In this document: positions 34,921 to 44,089 of the stretch, piece after piece
Position numbering within the stretch: the stretch's first letter is position 1
How the letters are laid out: each line of letters begins with the position of its first letter
Assembly: GCA_001969505.1 (NCBI GenBank)
Contig: LSSK01000076.1
Coordinates: 62,001 to 126,000, forward strand
Length of the DNA: 64,000 bases
Reading direction: 5' to 3'
Source of the DNA: Zancudomyces culisetae
Taxonomy: Eukaryota; Kickxellomycota; Harpellomycetes; Harpellales; Legeriomycetaceae
Position numbers and translations under genes: made by a program
Notes under the pieces: model-generated
Database searches by the model: none
What the model was told of the DNA's origin: nothing
What the model saw: only the letters and a program-made list of their open reading frames with translations

Positions 34921-36888
34921 CGCTGTAGTGGCAAGGTAACTCGGAACAAAAAAAGCACATACTTTGCTTTTGGATAGGAAAATTGGTTTTGATATTTCCA
35001 ATATCACCTCATTTATTTTATTATTTTTTCATCTTTTACTTTTTATAACAATACCAACTGTACAAGAAAAAAAAGAAAAAGTCAGGTTATATCTCGCCTA
35101 TTTTACTCATATCTACAAAAAAAAACAAACTTTTCTAATTTTGGATATATAATTCCCTTTAACTATTTTTTTCATTTTGTAAGAGCTTATATATTTAGTA
35201 CAAAAATACATATCTGTTACTTAATTCATTGCACTTTATTCAATATGGCCTTACAAGATTATATTCTCGGATTATCAGATAATTACATTATATATGTAGT
35301 GCACTGTATACCTCTACTTTACACACTCATTGTTTCCCAATTACAATTACGCCTTCTTTTTTTAATAATTAACTTTTACACTAACCAATATGGTAATAAC
35401 GCAAAACCCTGTTTTATTATTACATTTATTCCGTGCACCAATAATATGGATGATGCTACTTTGCCCAGCTTACACACTATTTTTTTATTCCTTATTTTTT
35501 CTTTTGTTTTTTGCAGCTACTATGCTAAAAGCAAATCAGACTTGAAAAGATAAAGAAAAAGTGTTTTTCGTATTTAAAAGAATCAAGTATAGAATTCTTG
35601 AACACCATAACTATAACTATAACTATCAATAATGATAACCGGCCTCAATTTGGAATACCAAAAAAACAAATATCTTTTATATTTTAGTAGCTTGAGAGTA
35701 TAAACACGGTTATACCTTACCTATTACCAGAATAAACTACCTTTACTACACCACGTGTATAACACTCATCAGTAGTATTTGAACAAACCACAATTACAAA
35801 ACTGTAAACTCAAACACTGATTAGCTTTCACTGAAAACTTGAGTAATCAATTATGTGATTTCAATGTAGTTTGTGTGATAACACCATTCCTTGTATGGGT
35901 ATAAAAGCAGTTTAATCTGAATATTTAATGCTAGTACAATCTTTATTTTATTAAGAGTAACTGCGCTGTAACTTTTAACCAACTGTAATTATCTTATCCT
36001 TTTGTTTCAGTACATTTTCGTTTTTATAAGCTTGGACAACTACCTTGTAAATTCGATCAAGTAAATACAATAACCCAGGAAATTTGGGTCAATGTCATTT
36101 AATTGCTTTTTAATTACAGCAAAGCTAAAATGCTGTAACGATATATATCCAAACTATTTAACCTTTATTGTTTTCTCTCTAAATAGCTCCAGTATTAAAT
36201 CGCTCAGAGACAGCTTTTTATTTCGATATAACCTATGCTTTCATATTTAATGAATGAATGTACGTACTGAATGTTACTCTTGATAATTGCAATTAAATTC
36301 AATACTTTATTATTTTATTTTACAATAATTGTGCAAGGCAGACCTGTTTAATCTCGGTTTGTGTTTGTCTAGCATTGAATACACCTTATTAGTTGCACAA
36401 ACATTTGTAAGTGTACACAATGTAGACCACTTTTTTTTTTTGAATTCGAAATTTTTTATAATTTCAAAAACAAAAGGTAATTAGGTTTGGACAAGTAATA
36501 ATTATAGCTATTTAGTGTAACAATATATGCTACTATGTAGAATGCGCTTCTGCTAGATGCGTATCTGCTCTGACATTTCAATGCAAATATTGAACTTTCA
36601 TTTTGGAAGCTGGAACTTGTTAGTGTATGAAATACCCTCATAACAGCATTTCCCGTTTCTCCAAATGTATTTAAATTGCATCTTTGGTAGGAGGGGGGCA
36701 GGGTTTGCTGATACATATTTGGTAGATTAATATCTTATTCAAAGATTAATAATACTACACATATTTACCATCAACACAAAGTAGAATAGAGAAAATAGCG
36801 ATAACTACTCAGAAAAAAAACAAGCTTTACTACCAAGAGTGAAAAAAAAATTTTGAGTTGCTTTAATACCATTACAACCGCAAAAACA

Positions 36889-37908
36889 ATGTCTGAAGAT
36901 AAAATACACAGGAAAAATTACTGTCGTCTGTGCCTAAGATGCCTAACATGCCCAAGAGAATTGAAAAGTTACATTAACGAAAGCGAGTGTAAGTGTCCGA
37001 TAGTGAACATTAGAATATTTAACAACGCATACTGTGCCACACAAGACCAGTTACCACGCCTGAGTTATCGAACGCGCAAGTTCACACCTGAAATTAAAAA
37101 AACCCTCAACCAGCTTATCAAGCGGTTTTCACTAAAAGGTAGACCACTCACTGAAAAGATAATTGGAGGTAATCTTTGTTCAACATGCCAACAGAGACTA
37201 AGAAGAGCCCGACTTAGGCATGTAAAAAAGAATAGTGAGAAAAAGTATAATACAAGAGATTGTGGCACAAACAATAGTATTGGAATCAAGTACGTAAAGT
37301 CTGGTCTCATATACCCCAGCGTGACATACACAGAAGGCGACAAAGACAGCAGAGCTCAAAGCTTGGATGCAATTGAGGAGCTCAAAAAATATGGTGGCTA
37401 TAGTAAGGTGCTAGCGGACCAGCAAGTGATTACAGATGTCAATACCAACTTTAAAGATAATGATGAAAAGAGCTTAGCAGTTGCAAAAAAGGAGTCTTTT
37501 ACTAACACTATGCTCACTGAACTTATAAACTACGCAAAGGTTCTGCAGATATTCACGATTAAACAGAAGGAGAGGGATCGCATGTTTGACATGGACGAAA
37601 AGTGTGTAGTGCAAATTTTTGATTATTACAGCGGATATAAAATACTGCACAAAAATAATGTTGAAAAGACATGTAATTTATACAATCTTATGGATCAAAC
37701 TTTGTTGTCTGCCAAATATCCTAGGTTGTTGATTAATGGGTGTATACTCACTAAAGGGACCACATTGTTAGATTATTTAATGATTGTTGCGTATTGCAGG
37801 CAGAATGGCCAATGTGAAGACCAACTGCGAATATTTGCTAGGGAAAAGCTTGTTCCAAGGGTTGGCCAGCCTGTTTGGCGTATATCGGAAAAGCAGGTAG
37901 TAGAGTAG
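36889..37908 (+). CDS. Cys-rich protein of unknown function with a possible zinc-binding N-terminus
   Basis: A 339-codon protein that I do not recognise. I chose the ATG at 36889 (MSEDKIHRKNYC), the first ATG of the open frame. The N-terminal 100 residues hold Cys12, 15, 18 and 21 in a C-x2-C-x2-C-x2-C row, Cys34 and 36 (ECKCP), Cys49, and a later pair Cys97-x2-Cys100 (NLCSTCQQRL). A basic stretch (RRARLRHVKK) follows directly. The arrangement suggests one or more zinc sites and nucleic-acid binding. It superficially recalls the CRxCL...ICxxC layout of arthropod ZAD domains, but I claim no homology. The C-terminal 150 residues look like a mixed alpha/beta region. An A-to-T tract (36842-36854) sits just upstream. 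The composition is consistent with a real gene. Confidence 0.7.
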   Translation: MSEDKIHRKNYCRLCLRCLTCPRELKSYINESECKCPIVNIRIFNNAYCATQDQLPRLSYRTRKFTPEIKKTLNQLIKRFSLKGRPLTEKIIGGNLCSTCQQRLRRARLRHVKKNSEKKYNTRDCGTNNSIGIKYVKSGLIYPSVTYTEGDKDSRAQSLDAIEELKKYGGYSKVLADQQVITDVNTNFKDNDEKSLAVAKKESFTNTMLTELINYAKVLQIFTIKQKERDRMFDMDEKCVVQIFDYYSGYKILHKNNVEKTCNLYNLMDQTLLSAKYPRLLINGCILTKGTTLLDYLMIVAYCRQNGQCEDQLRIFAREKLVPRVGQPVWRISEKQVVE

Positions 37909-38424
37909 TGGTCAAGTCAGGTCAGGTCAGGTGCAAAAAAACAAGAGTATAGATTCATACCATGCTGAGTTGCTGGCATTATATTTGTTGTTGGTGTTAT
38001 ATATGTTGTTGGCGTTATAAGAATGGAGGGTAAGGTATGTGCGGAGTGATGTTTTAAAGTTAGTTAAAATGGCAAGCCAAGTTGCTTTTTCCTTTCATTC
38101 TCTTTTTTTACGATGTATCTGTTTTATATTCATGGTTTGCTTTTCTAGTTGCCAAGGTTTGTGTTTTCTGCCAAACTCAAAATATTGTTCGAAAAAACGA
38201 CTAATTAAATAGTTGAAATAATAGGCTAAAAGAGGTGTCTTTTTTTATTTTATTTTGGATAATTGGTTTACAACTACACACAATAAAAACCTTGACTCTC
38301 CTTCTATATAATATATATTTATTCCACTAATTCTTCAGAAATCATTATTACTCAAAGGCCAAGACAAAGAGCGTGACTATAAGAGTACCACAATAAGAAC
38401 TACAATAGGCGTGATAGTGGAATA
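37909..38424. other. Intergenic, short tandem repeats
   Basis: It begins with repeated GGTCA units (about 37911-37933). A duplicated GTTGTTGGTGTTATA-like segment follows (about 37985-38020). It lies between two plus-strand genes and must hold the VPS2 promoter. Confidence 0.6.
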
Positions 38425-39265
38425 ATGTTTGATTTTTTATTCGGAAGAAGAAAAACACCACAAGAGGTGTTGCGAGAAAACACCAGATTTCTGAATCGTT
38501 CGATAAGAGAAATAGATCGCGAGCGCACAAAACTTGAGCAAGCTGAAAAGAAAACACTGATGGAAATAAAACAATATGCAAAGAATGGGAACATGAATGC
38601 ATCAAAGGTAATGGCGAGAGATTTGGTAAGGAGCCGCAGACAGATACAAAAATTCTACAAAATGAGAACTTCACTACAGGGTTTGTCTCTGAAGATCCAA
38701 GGGCTGAGCTCGGGTCAGCAAATGGCGCAATCAATGAAAAATGCTACAAAGGCTATGAAGATGATGAACAATTCGATTAATCTGCCCGGACTGCAAAAAC
38801 TACTGCTCGAATTTGAAAAGCAATCCGAAATAATGGATATGAAGGAAGAAATCATGGGTGAAACCATGGACGAGGCCTTTGAGGATAGCGAGGCGGAGGA
38901 AGACGAAGAGGAGGAAAGCGAACAGATTGTAAAACAGATTATGGATGAAATTAACATTAAAACCACACATAAGGTAATTCTCTTTTCTTTTAAAAAACTA
39001 TCAGGCGCGCGAATGCACTTTGTCAAAAATAGCATGAGCATCAAAATAGATTTGAGTATCCAGTTTATTGTATAGTATAGAAGTAAATGGCAAGGAAACC
39101 AGATAATATAATTAAAAATCACTATAATTATAGATGGCTGATGTTCCGAGTGGAATTATCAAAGAAGGCGAGGCATCCATGGTGTCTGCAAATAGCGAAG
39201 AAAACCAACTGGGTGGAATACATGACACTCTACAGGCTAGACTAAATAATTTAAAGCGAGAATAG
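38425..39265 (+). CDS. VPS2: ESCRT-III subunit Vps2/CHMP2, two exons
   Basis: This is a membrane-remodelling ESCRT-III protein acting at endosomes in cargo sorting. Exon 1 (38425-38973) and exon 2 (39134-39265) join across a 160-base intron into 226 codons, the family length. The start MFDFLFGRRKTPQEVLREN is the typical Vps2 N-terminus. The basic helical core and acidic middle (about residues 150-165) follow. Exon 2 supplies the C-terminal MIT-interacting motif LQARLNNLKR, which recruits the Vps4 ATPase. Without splicing, the frame would read into the intron and lose this motif, so the intron is well supported. Confidence 0.96.
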
Positions 39266-39436
39266 TAATAGAAAATAGTAGTTATATTATAATAAAGTGG
39301 CAAGCTGCTGAAAAAAAAAAAGAAGCAAAGCTGCATGCGCTGAGTACGCAAACGATATTGGAAGGTCACATTACAGTTAGTAGCGTGACTAAACGATTAA
39401 GCATATGTGGTATATATAAATATATATTTGTGTAGT

Positions 39437-41374
39437 TTATTTTTTAGGTTTTGTTTTTGCGGATCTCATGCTACCAGGCAAACGCATGAGTTTGGTAGAA
39501 GCTTTTGATTTTGATTTTGATTTGCTTTTACCGTTAACTTTGTTAAGCTGATAAAAGTTTTTGGTTGTGTTGAGTTTATTTGTGGTTAAGCGGTGTGTGC
39601 GTTTCTTAGAGCTTTGATCGCGTTCTGCATCAGAATCGTCACTGTCAATGTCTTCAGAGTCCAGTTCCGAGTCTTCAGCATCATTTTCATTCTGCAATTC
39701 CTCAGGATCTGCATTGACAGCTTCTCCAACTACTGAGCCAAACACATCATCCCAGTCAACTTCGCGGGCAGGCTTTTCTTCAGTAGCCTTCTCAGGGTCC
39801 GTAGATGATGATTCAGGAACAAATTCAACAGAATCTTTTTGCTCAGCTTCCTGCTCCTCTTGGGGTTTTTGAGATTTTTCATTTTTCAAATCTATTGGTA
39901 GATACTCAGTCATCACAGGAATCTTGGTCAAGCTTTGATTAATTCCCTCCATCATTCCCAAATCGGCTTCAGAGATCGTAGTCTGTTGCTCAGGACCGTC
40001 TTGGTCGCCTGGGGGCAGGACATAACGTGGTAGCTTTCCACGGAGCCAATCATTAATAACCATTTTGCTTACTACGTGCAAATCAGGCTGGTTTCCTTTA
40101 TTAAGCTTTCCTGTTGACTGCGCAAGTTCAGTCAGAAACTCGGTGGAATCGGCCCAATTCTCAATGTTGTATGTTCGCTGGATGTATTCTTTGCGGACTC
40201 TACTTAGAATTTCTGGGATATAGTCCTCAGGCGACTCCAAATTGTTTGAACGTACTGAACCACGGAGAACAATATCAATATCTGTGTCGCTTGTGTTACT
40301 TTGAATCACTCCTGGACAATCAATCAGATATATGCGCCGCATAAGTGTTATGTATTGCCACACCTTGGTTTCACCTGGGATTGGTGCCACGTTACACACT
40401 TTCTTTTTGCGGAGTGTGTTTATAATCGATGACTTTCCTGTGTTTGGATATCCAATGAATCCGACTGAGATCTGTTTTTTATCGCTATGTAGCTTTGAAA
40501 ACTGTCTAAGTAGCTGGATCAGCGATCCTTTACCAAAGGAATTGTTTATGCTTGCGTGGAATGCCAATGTTGGTCGTTCTTTGGACAAGTGTTTGACCCA
40601 TCTACTTGTAACCCATGTTGGAACAAGATCGACTTTGTTTAGAACGTATATCAAGTGCTTGTGTGGAGCTTCTTTGCTGATATACTTTTCAACCTGTCGA
40701 CATCTTGTTCCCACTGGGTCACGCGCATCTAACACGTGCACTACTACATCACTGCTGTCTATAACTTTGTACAACTCATTCCATATACGTTTTGATGCTC
40801 CTGCACCCAAATACCACTCTTTGCTAATTTTTTCTTCTTGCTCTCTCATATTTACATCCTTTTCCACTTCATAATTGCTATTCTTTTCCTCAGTATCCTT
40901 GGCCAATTCTGAGATATCCTCTACGCTAAGTTTGGGTCGTTTTCTTTGAGCCTTTGGTCCAAATGTACTTCCGAAACTTTCGACGGCCAGTACACTTCGT
41001 TTATTTATTAGTCCTCCTTCCGCATTACTGCTTGTCAACAAACTCATTGGTAGTTTGTTTTGCCGTAGCAATACTTGGTATGGATCATTTACTTTGCTTC
41101 CCAGCTTTTCCCGGAACTCCTCCAACGCCTTTTGTCCAATCACACGGGTATTTCCAAACCATCGTCTGTTTGGTTCAACTCTACCAACCTTAGCCTCGGT
41201 GCTTTGGAAATCAGCTGCTTTAACTATCTTTCCACTTCGGTCGCGTGTAGGCTTTCCTGATTTAAGTAGTCTCAAATAGCTTGCCTTTTTTCGATCGTGG
41301 TAAAAGTTTTGTCCCTTGATCACCTGGTTACCCATCCCGGACTGCTTATCTGTAGCTTTGTTAGTTTTCCCCAT
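39437..41374 (-). CDS. NOG2: Nucleolar GTPase Nog2 (60S pre-ribosome assembly)
   Basis: This is a circularly permuted GTPase that binds late nucleolar/nuclear 60S precursors and acts as a checkpoint before export. The 645-codon single exon opens with an NGP1NT-type N-terminal domain ([20 protein letters not shown]). The GTPase motifs come in permuted order: DARDP, then G4 NKVD, G1 GYPNTGKSS and G3 DCPG. The acidic C-terminal tail ends in basic KSKSKSKSK-type repeats, as in the family. It is longer than budding yeast Nog2 but shorter than human GNL2. An A/T switch tract lies about 115 bases upstream. Confidence 0.97.
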   Translation of the reverse strand: MGKTNKATDKQSGMGNQVIKGQNFYHDRKKASYLRLLKSGKPTRDRSGKIVKAADFQSTEAKVGRVEPNRRWFGNTRVIGQKALEEFREKLGSKVNDPYQVLLRQNKLPMSLLTSSNAEGGLINKRSVLAVESFGSTFGPKAQRKRPKLSVEDISELAKDTEEKNSNYEVEKDVNMREQEEKISKEWYLGAGASKRIWNELYKVIDSSDVVVHVLDARDPVGTRCRQVEKYISKEAPHKHLIYVLNKVDLVPTWVTSRWVKHLSKERPTLAFHASINNSFGKGSLIQLLRQFSKLHSDKKQISVGFIGYPNTGKSSIINTLRKKKVCNVAPIPGETKVWQYITLMRRIYLIDCPGVIQSNTSDTDIDIVLRGSVRSNNLESPEDYIPEILSRVRKEYIQRTYNIENWADSTEFLTELAQSTGKLNKGNQPDLHVVSKMVINDWLRGKLPRYVLPPGDQDGPEQQTTISEADLGMMEGINQSLTKIPVMTEYLPIDLKNEKSQKPQEEQEAEQKDSVEFVPESSSTDPEKATEEKPAREVDWDDVFGSVVGEAVNADPEELQNENDAEDSELDSEDIDSDDSDAERDQSSKKRTHRLTTNKLNTTKNFYQLNKVNGKSKSKSKSKASTKLMRLPGSMRSAKTKPKK

Positions 41375-41802
41375 TTTTTTCTCCTTCCTTTGTGTGTTCC
41401 CTATTCTTTATTCCACTGTATGAGTATGTCTATACAACTCTTATAATATGGATTTTATGTTAGTACAATTTATTCTCAGGGTTTTTTTTTTGAAAAAAAA
41501 TTTTTTTTTTCCATATTCTAAGTCGATTTATAACAAGCAAAATCGTAGAATGGATGCAACTCAGGATTTCACGCAGTTTGATTGCCAAAGTAATTACTCG
41601 AACATTTGGAAATTATATAACATTTGTACAAACTTTATTTTTTTAAACTGTGTCTAGAAAAAGATTATTGTATACAAATAGTGTAGAAAAAGGCGGAAAA
41701 CGTAGTATCTTAAGGCTAAGAGGTACACATAACTTTAGTCGAAAGAGTTGGTGTCTCAGGCATGAAATATGCTCAGGGACGGTTTAAAATACCACCAATG
41801 AT
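41375..41802. other. Intergenic between NOG2 and the HMG gene
   Basis: It holds the NOG2 promoter side, including an A-to-T switch tract (41493-41510), and the 3' flank of the HMG protein gene. No gene was recognised. Confidence 0.6.
41493..41510. promoter_or_regulatory. A-to-T switch tract upstream of NOG2
   Basis: Eight A followed by ten T, about 115 bases upstream of the NOG2 start. Another example of the recurrent tract. Confidence 0.4.
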
Positions 41803-42648
41803 TTATTCCATTTCTGCCTTGATCGCTGCTACCTTTTCATGATACTCTTTCATGTTTTCTTTGAAACGATCTTTATAAATTTGCTTTTCGGATTCTGGCA
41901 AGTTTTTCCACCCTTCATGTACGGCGATGATTTGTTCTTTGCCTGTTTTGGTCTTATCTACTAATTGATTATGCATTTCAGCGTAGAACAGTGCAAATAC
42001 CGTTGGTGGTCGTTTTGGTAAAAGTGGGTTTTTGAGTAATTCTACTTTTTTTTTGTCTCCATCTGTGGATTTCGCATTCTTGGCTTTTCTACGGCGATTC
42101 TCAAGTTGGATAAGCTCCTGGTCAGTCGAAAGATACCACAATTCATATGCTTTTTTTTTAGCAGCAGACTCCTTCTTTGCTTTTTCACGGTACTCCTCCT
42201 TTTGAGCATCCGTTAGCTGCCCCCATGCTTGAGCAACCATGGGTAAAATTTCGCTACCCCTTAGCTTTTTTTCTTTAATCATATCGCTGATTTTTATGTG
42301 GAATTCCTTCGTAAAGGCAGCGTATGGGCCAATTGGTTTTGGATTGGGTGCCTTCAGAAGCGAATAACTACGCATGATCGCCTTTTTAGCACGAACATTC
42401 TCGGATTTTGCGGGTCTTCCAACCCTTCTAGCACGTTTCTTGGTTTTGTTTGTTTTTTTCGATAAGGATGCACTTTTGGATGTATTTTTTACTGCAGGAG
42501 TCGTTTTAACTGAGCTGAGGAATCGAATGGTTGATTTTAAATTGACCCATACATTGTTGTTTTTATTTGCAACGATCCGAAAAGAGACAGGGTATCTATT
42601 GACCGAGGGTCTTATGGCCCTTGCTACCCGTGCTAAAATTGCTGACAT
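41803..42648 (-). CDS. Probable mitochondrial nucleoid protein with two HMG boxes (Abf2/TFAM-like)
   Basis: The 281-codon single exon has an N-terminal segment rich in Arg, Ala and Ser with no acidic residue (MSAILARVARAIRPSVNRYP). This looks like a mitochondrial targeting peptide. A basic linker with an AT-hook-like RRVGRPAK follows. HMG box 1 runs from about residue 100 (KPIGPYAAFTKEF to WGQLTDAQKEEYREKAK). HMG box 2 runs from about residue 210 (KRPPTVFALFYAEM to WKNLPESEKQIYKDRFK). Two boxes plus a targeting signal is the layout of yeast Abf2 and animal TFAM, which package mitochondrial DNA. That role is inferred. It is divergent from URA3, with 306 bases between starts. Confidence 0.85.
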   Translation of the reverse strand: MSAILARVARAIRPSVNRYPVSFRIVANKNNNVWVNLKSTIRFLSSVKTTPAVKNTSKSASLSKKTNKTKKRARRVGRPAKSENVRAKKAIMRSYSLLKAPNPKPIGPYAAFTKEFHIKISDMIKEKKLRGSEILPMVAQAWGQLTDAQKEEYREKAKKESAAKKKAYELWYLSTDQELIQLENRRRKAKNAKSTDGDKKKVELLKNPLLPKRPPTVFALFYAEMHNQLVDKTKTGKEQIIAVHEGWKNLPESEKQIYKDRFKENMKEYHEKVAAIKAEME

Positions 42649-42954
42649 TCTTAACTATGTTTAAATCTTGTTTCAGTAAAACATGTTAATAGTTAGCGCA
42701 AAATAAATGATTAAATACAACTCGTGTATTGGTTCTCAATTAGGATCCAATAATTTTATACGTATTTCTTCCTTTGCTAGAAACCCGAAACACTCGCTCG
42801 AAAAAGTTTTGTGTCTTTCAATGATCTGTCCCTAAACTTTTTTCTTTTTTTTTTGTTAGATGAATTAAGCTTTTATTTTAATCGCCATTCTGTTCCGTTA
42901 AAAAAATAATTAAACAAATAAACATACAGCTCAACCCAAAAACAGAAAGCAATC
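42649..42954. promoter_or_regulatory. Shared divergent promoter of the HMG gene and URA3
   Basis: A 306-base AT-rich interval between two divergently transcribed start codons. It contains T- and A-runs (about 42838-42858, 42898-42910). No specific factor site was recognised. Confidence 0.55.
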
Positions 42955-43904
42955 ATGCCGCAAGAAAGTACAGCTTTTGCTTCGCTTAGCTACGCTAGCC
43001 GAGTAGAGAACTTCACAAACAAGACAGCGCGATCATTGCTGGAATTAATGGAGCGGAAAAAGACAAACCTTTGTTTAAGCATTGATTTGACAACTTGTGA
43101 AGAGGTTTTACGCTTTGCAGATCAAATCGGTCCCTATATATGTGTTTTAAAAACACACGTTGACGTAATTAGCGACTTCACTAGCGACTTTGTTGTAAAG
43201 CTTCAGGAACTGGCGAAACAGCATGATTTTCTGCTTTTTGAAGATAGAAAGTTCGCGGATATTGGTAAGCTATTATTCTACAAAAATTTCTTTAAATCAA
43301 CACTTTAGAAAATATACAGCTACATTCTCATAAATATAAACATTTACAACAAAAACGACAACAAAAAGAGAAAAACATTATTCTTACTAGCTGATAACTA
43401 TTCACAAAAGGTAACACCGTAATGCTACAATATTCAAGTGGGGTGTACAAGATTGCCTCTTGGGCTGATGTGACCAATTGCCATATAATTCCAGGTGAGG
43501 GAATAATAACTGGACTTGCAACGGTCGGACAACCCTTGGACCGTGGTCTTTTGCTGTTAGCCAACATGTCCTCTAAGGGCTCGCTTTCCAACTCGGAGTA
43601 TACGAATAAAAATGTCGAATACGCAAAGAAATACTCAGATTTTGTTTTTGGATTTATTGGCGACCAACGCTTCTGTCCTGATGTTGATTTTATTACTATG
43701 ACTCCAGGTGTTTCGCTAACGAGCACAGGTGACACCATGGGTCAATGTTATAGGACTCCCGAGTTGATCATTAAGGAGAGAGGATGCGATGTCATTATTG
43801 TTGGTAGAGGAATCTACTCAGCAAAGAACCCTGTTGAAGAGGCCATTAGGTATAGAGATGCTGGTTGGAATTGCTACTTGTCAAGGCTTTCAGCTGAGAA
43901 ATAA
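42955..43904 (+). CDS. URA3: Orotidine 5'-phosphate decarboxylase, two exons
   Basis: This is the last enzyme of de novo UMP synthesis, decarboxylating OMP. Exon 1 (42955-43264) and exon 2 (43411-43904) join across a 146-base intron within the conserved [13 protein letters not shown] active-site segment. The joined protein is 267 codons, the length of the yeast enzyme. Catalytic residues Asp44, Lys66 (LKTHVD), Asp98, Lys100 and Asp103 sit at a constant offset of 7 from yeast D37, K59, D91, K93 and D96. The C-terminal [11 protein letters not shown] phosphate-binding motif is present. The acceptor reads AAAAG. The other nearby AG would give a stop, so this junction is well supported. Confidence 0.97.
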
Positions 43905-44089
43905 GATATAAATGTTTATTCAAAAAGATAATACATACTTTTTTTATAAATATTAATACAGTATAATGTGTTGAGAGTTAAGTACACCAAAATTCATTTA
44001 TGAATATACTTGGTCGATAGACCATTTTTTTGGATATTCCACTTGATCCTAATGGTTGTCGCCAATATTGGCTTGGAGATGGGAGGAGT

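Larger units (their letters stand above)
32600..36888. other. Long divergent intergenic region, T-rich then mixed
   Basis: These 4.3 kb separate the chitin synthase start from the Cys-rich orphan start. The first part is almost all T and C on the plus strand, with runs of (TATTTG)n at 33180-33231 and an A/T switch tract at 33657-33674. Open frames at 33133-33462, 33877-34077 and 35245-35553 are low-complexity, with no domain. No RNA gene was recognised. It may hold long regulatory leaders of the two genes. Confidence 0.5.

Noticed and set aside
33133-35553. Hydrophobic open frames that could look like membrane proteins
   Set aside because: They consist of Phe, Ile, Leu and Tyr from T-rich DNA and hexamer repeats, with no conserved motif.
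36853-36888. Extension of the Cys-rich orphan to a TTG codon upstream
   Set aside because: TTG is not a plausible nuclear start here; the in-frame ATG at 36889 is the first one and begins just before the Cys row.
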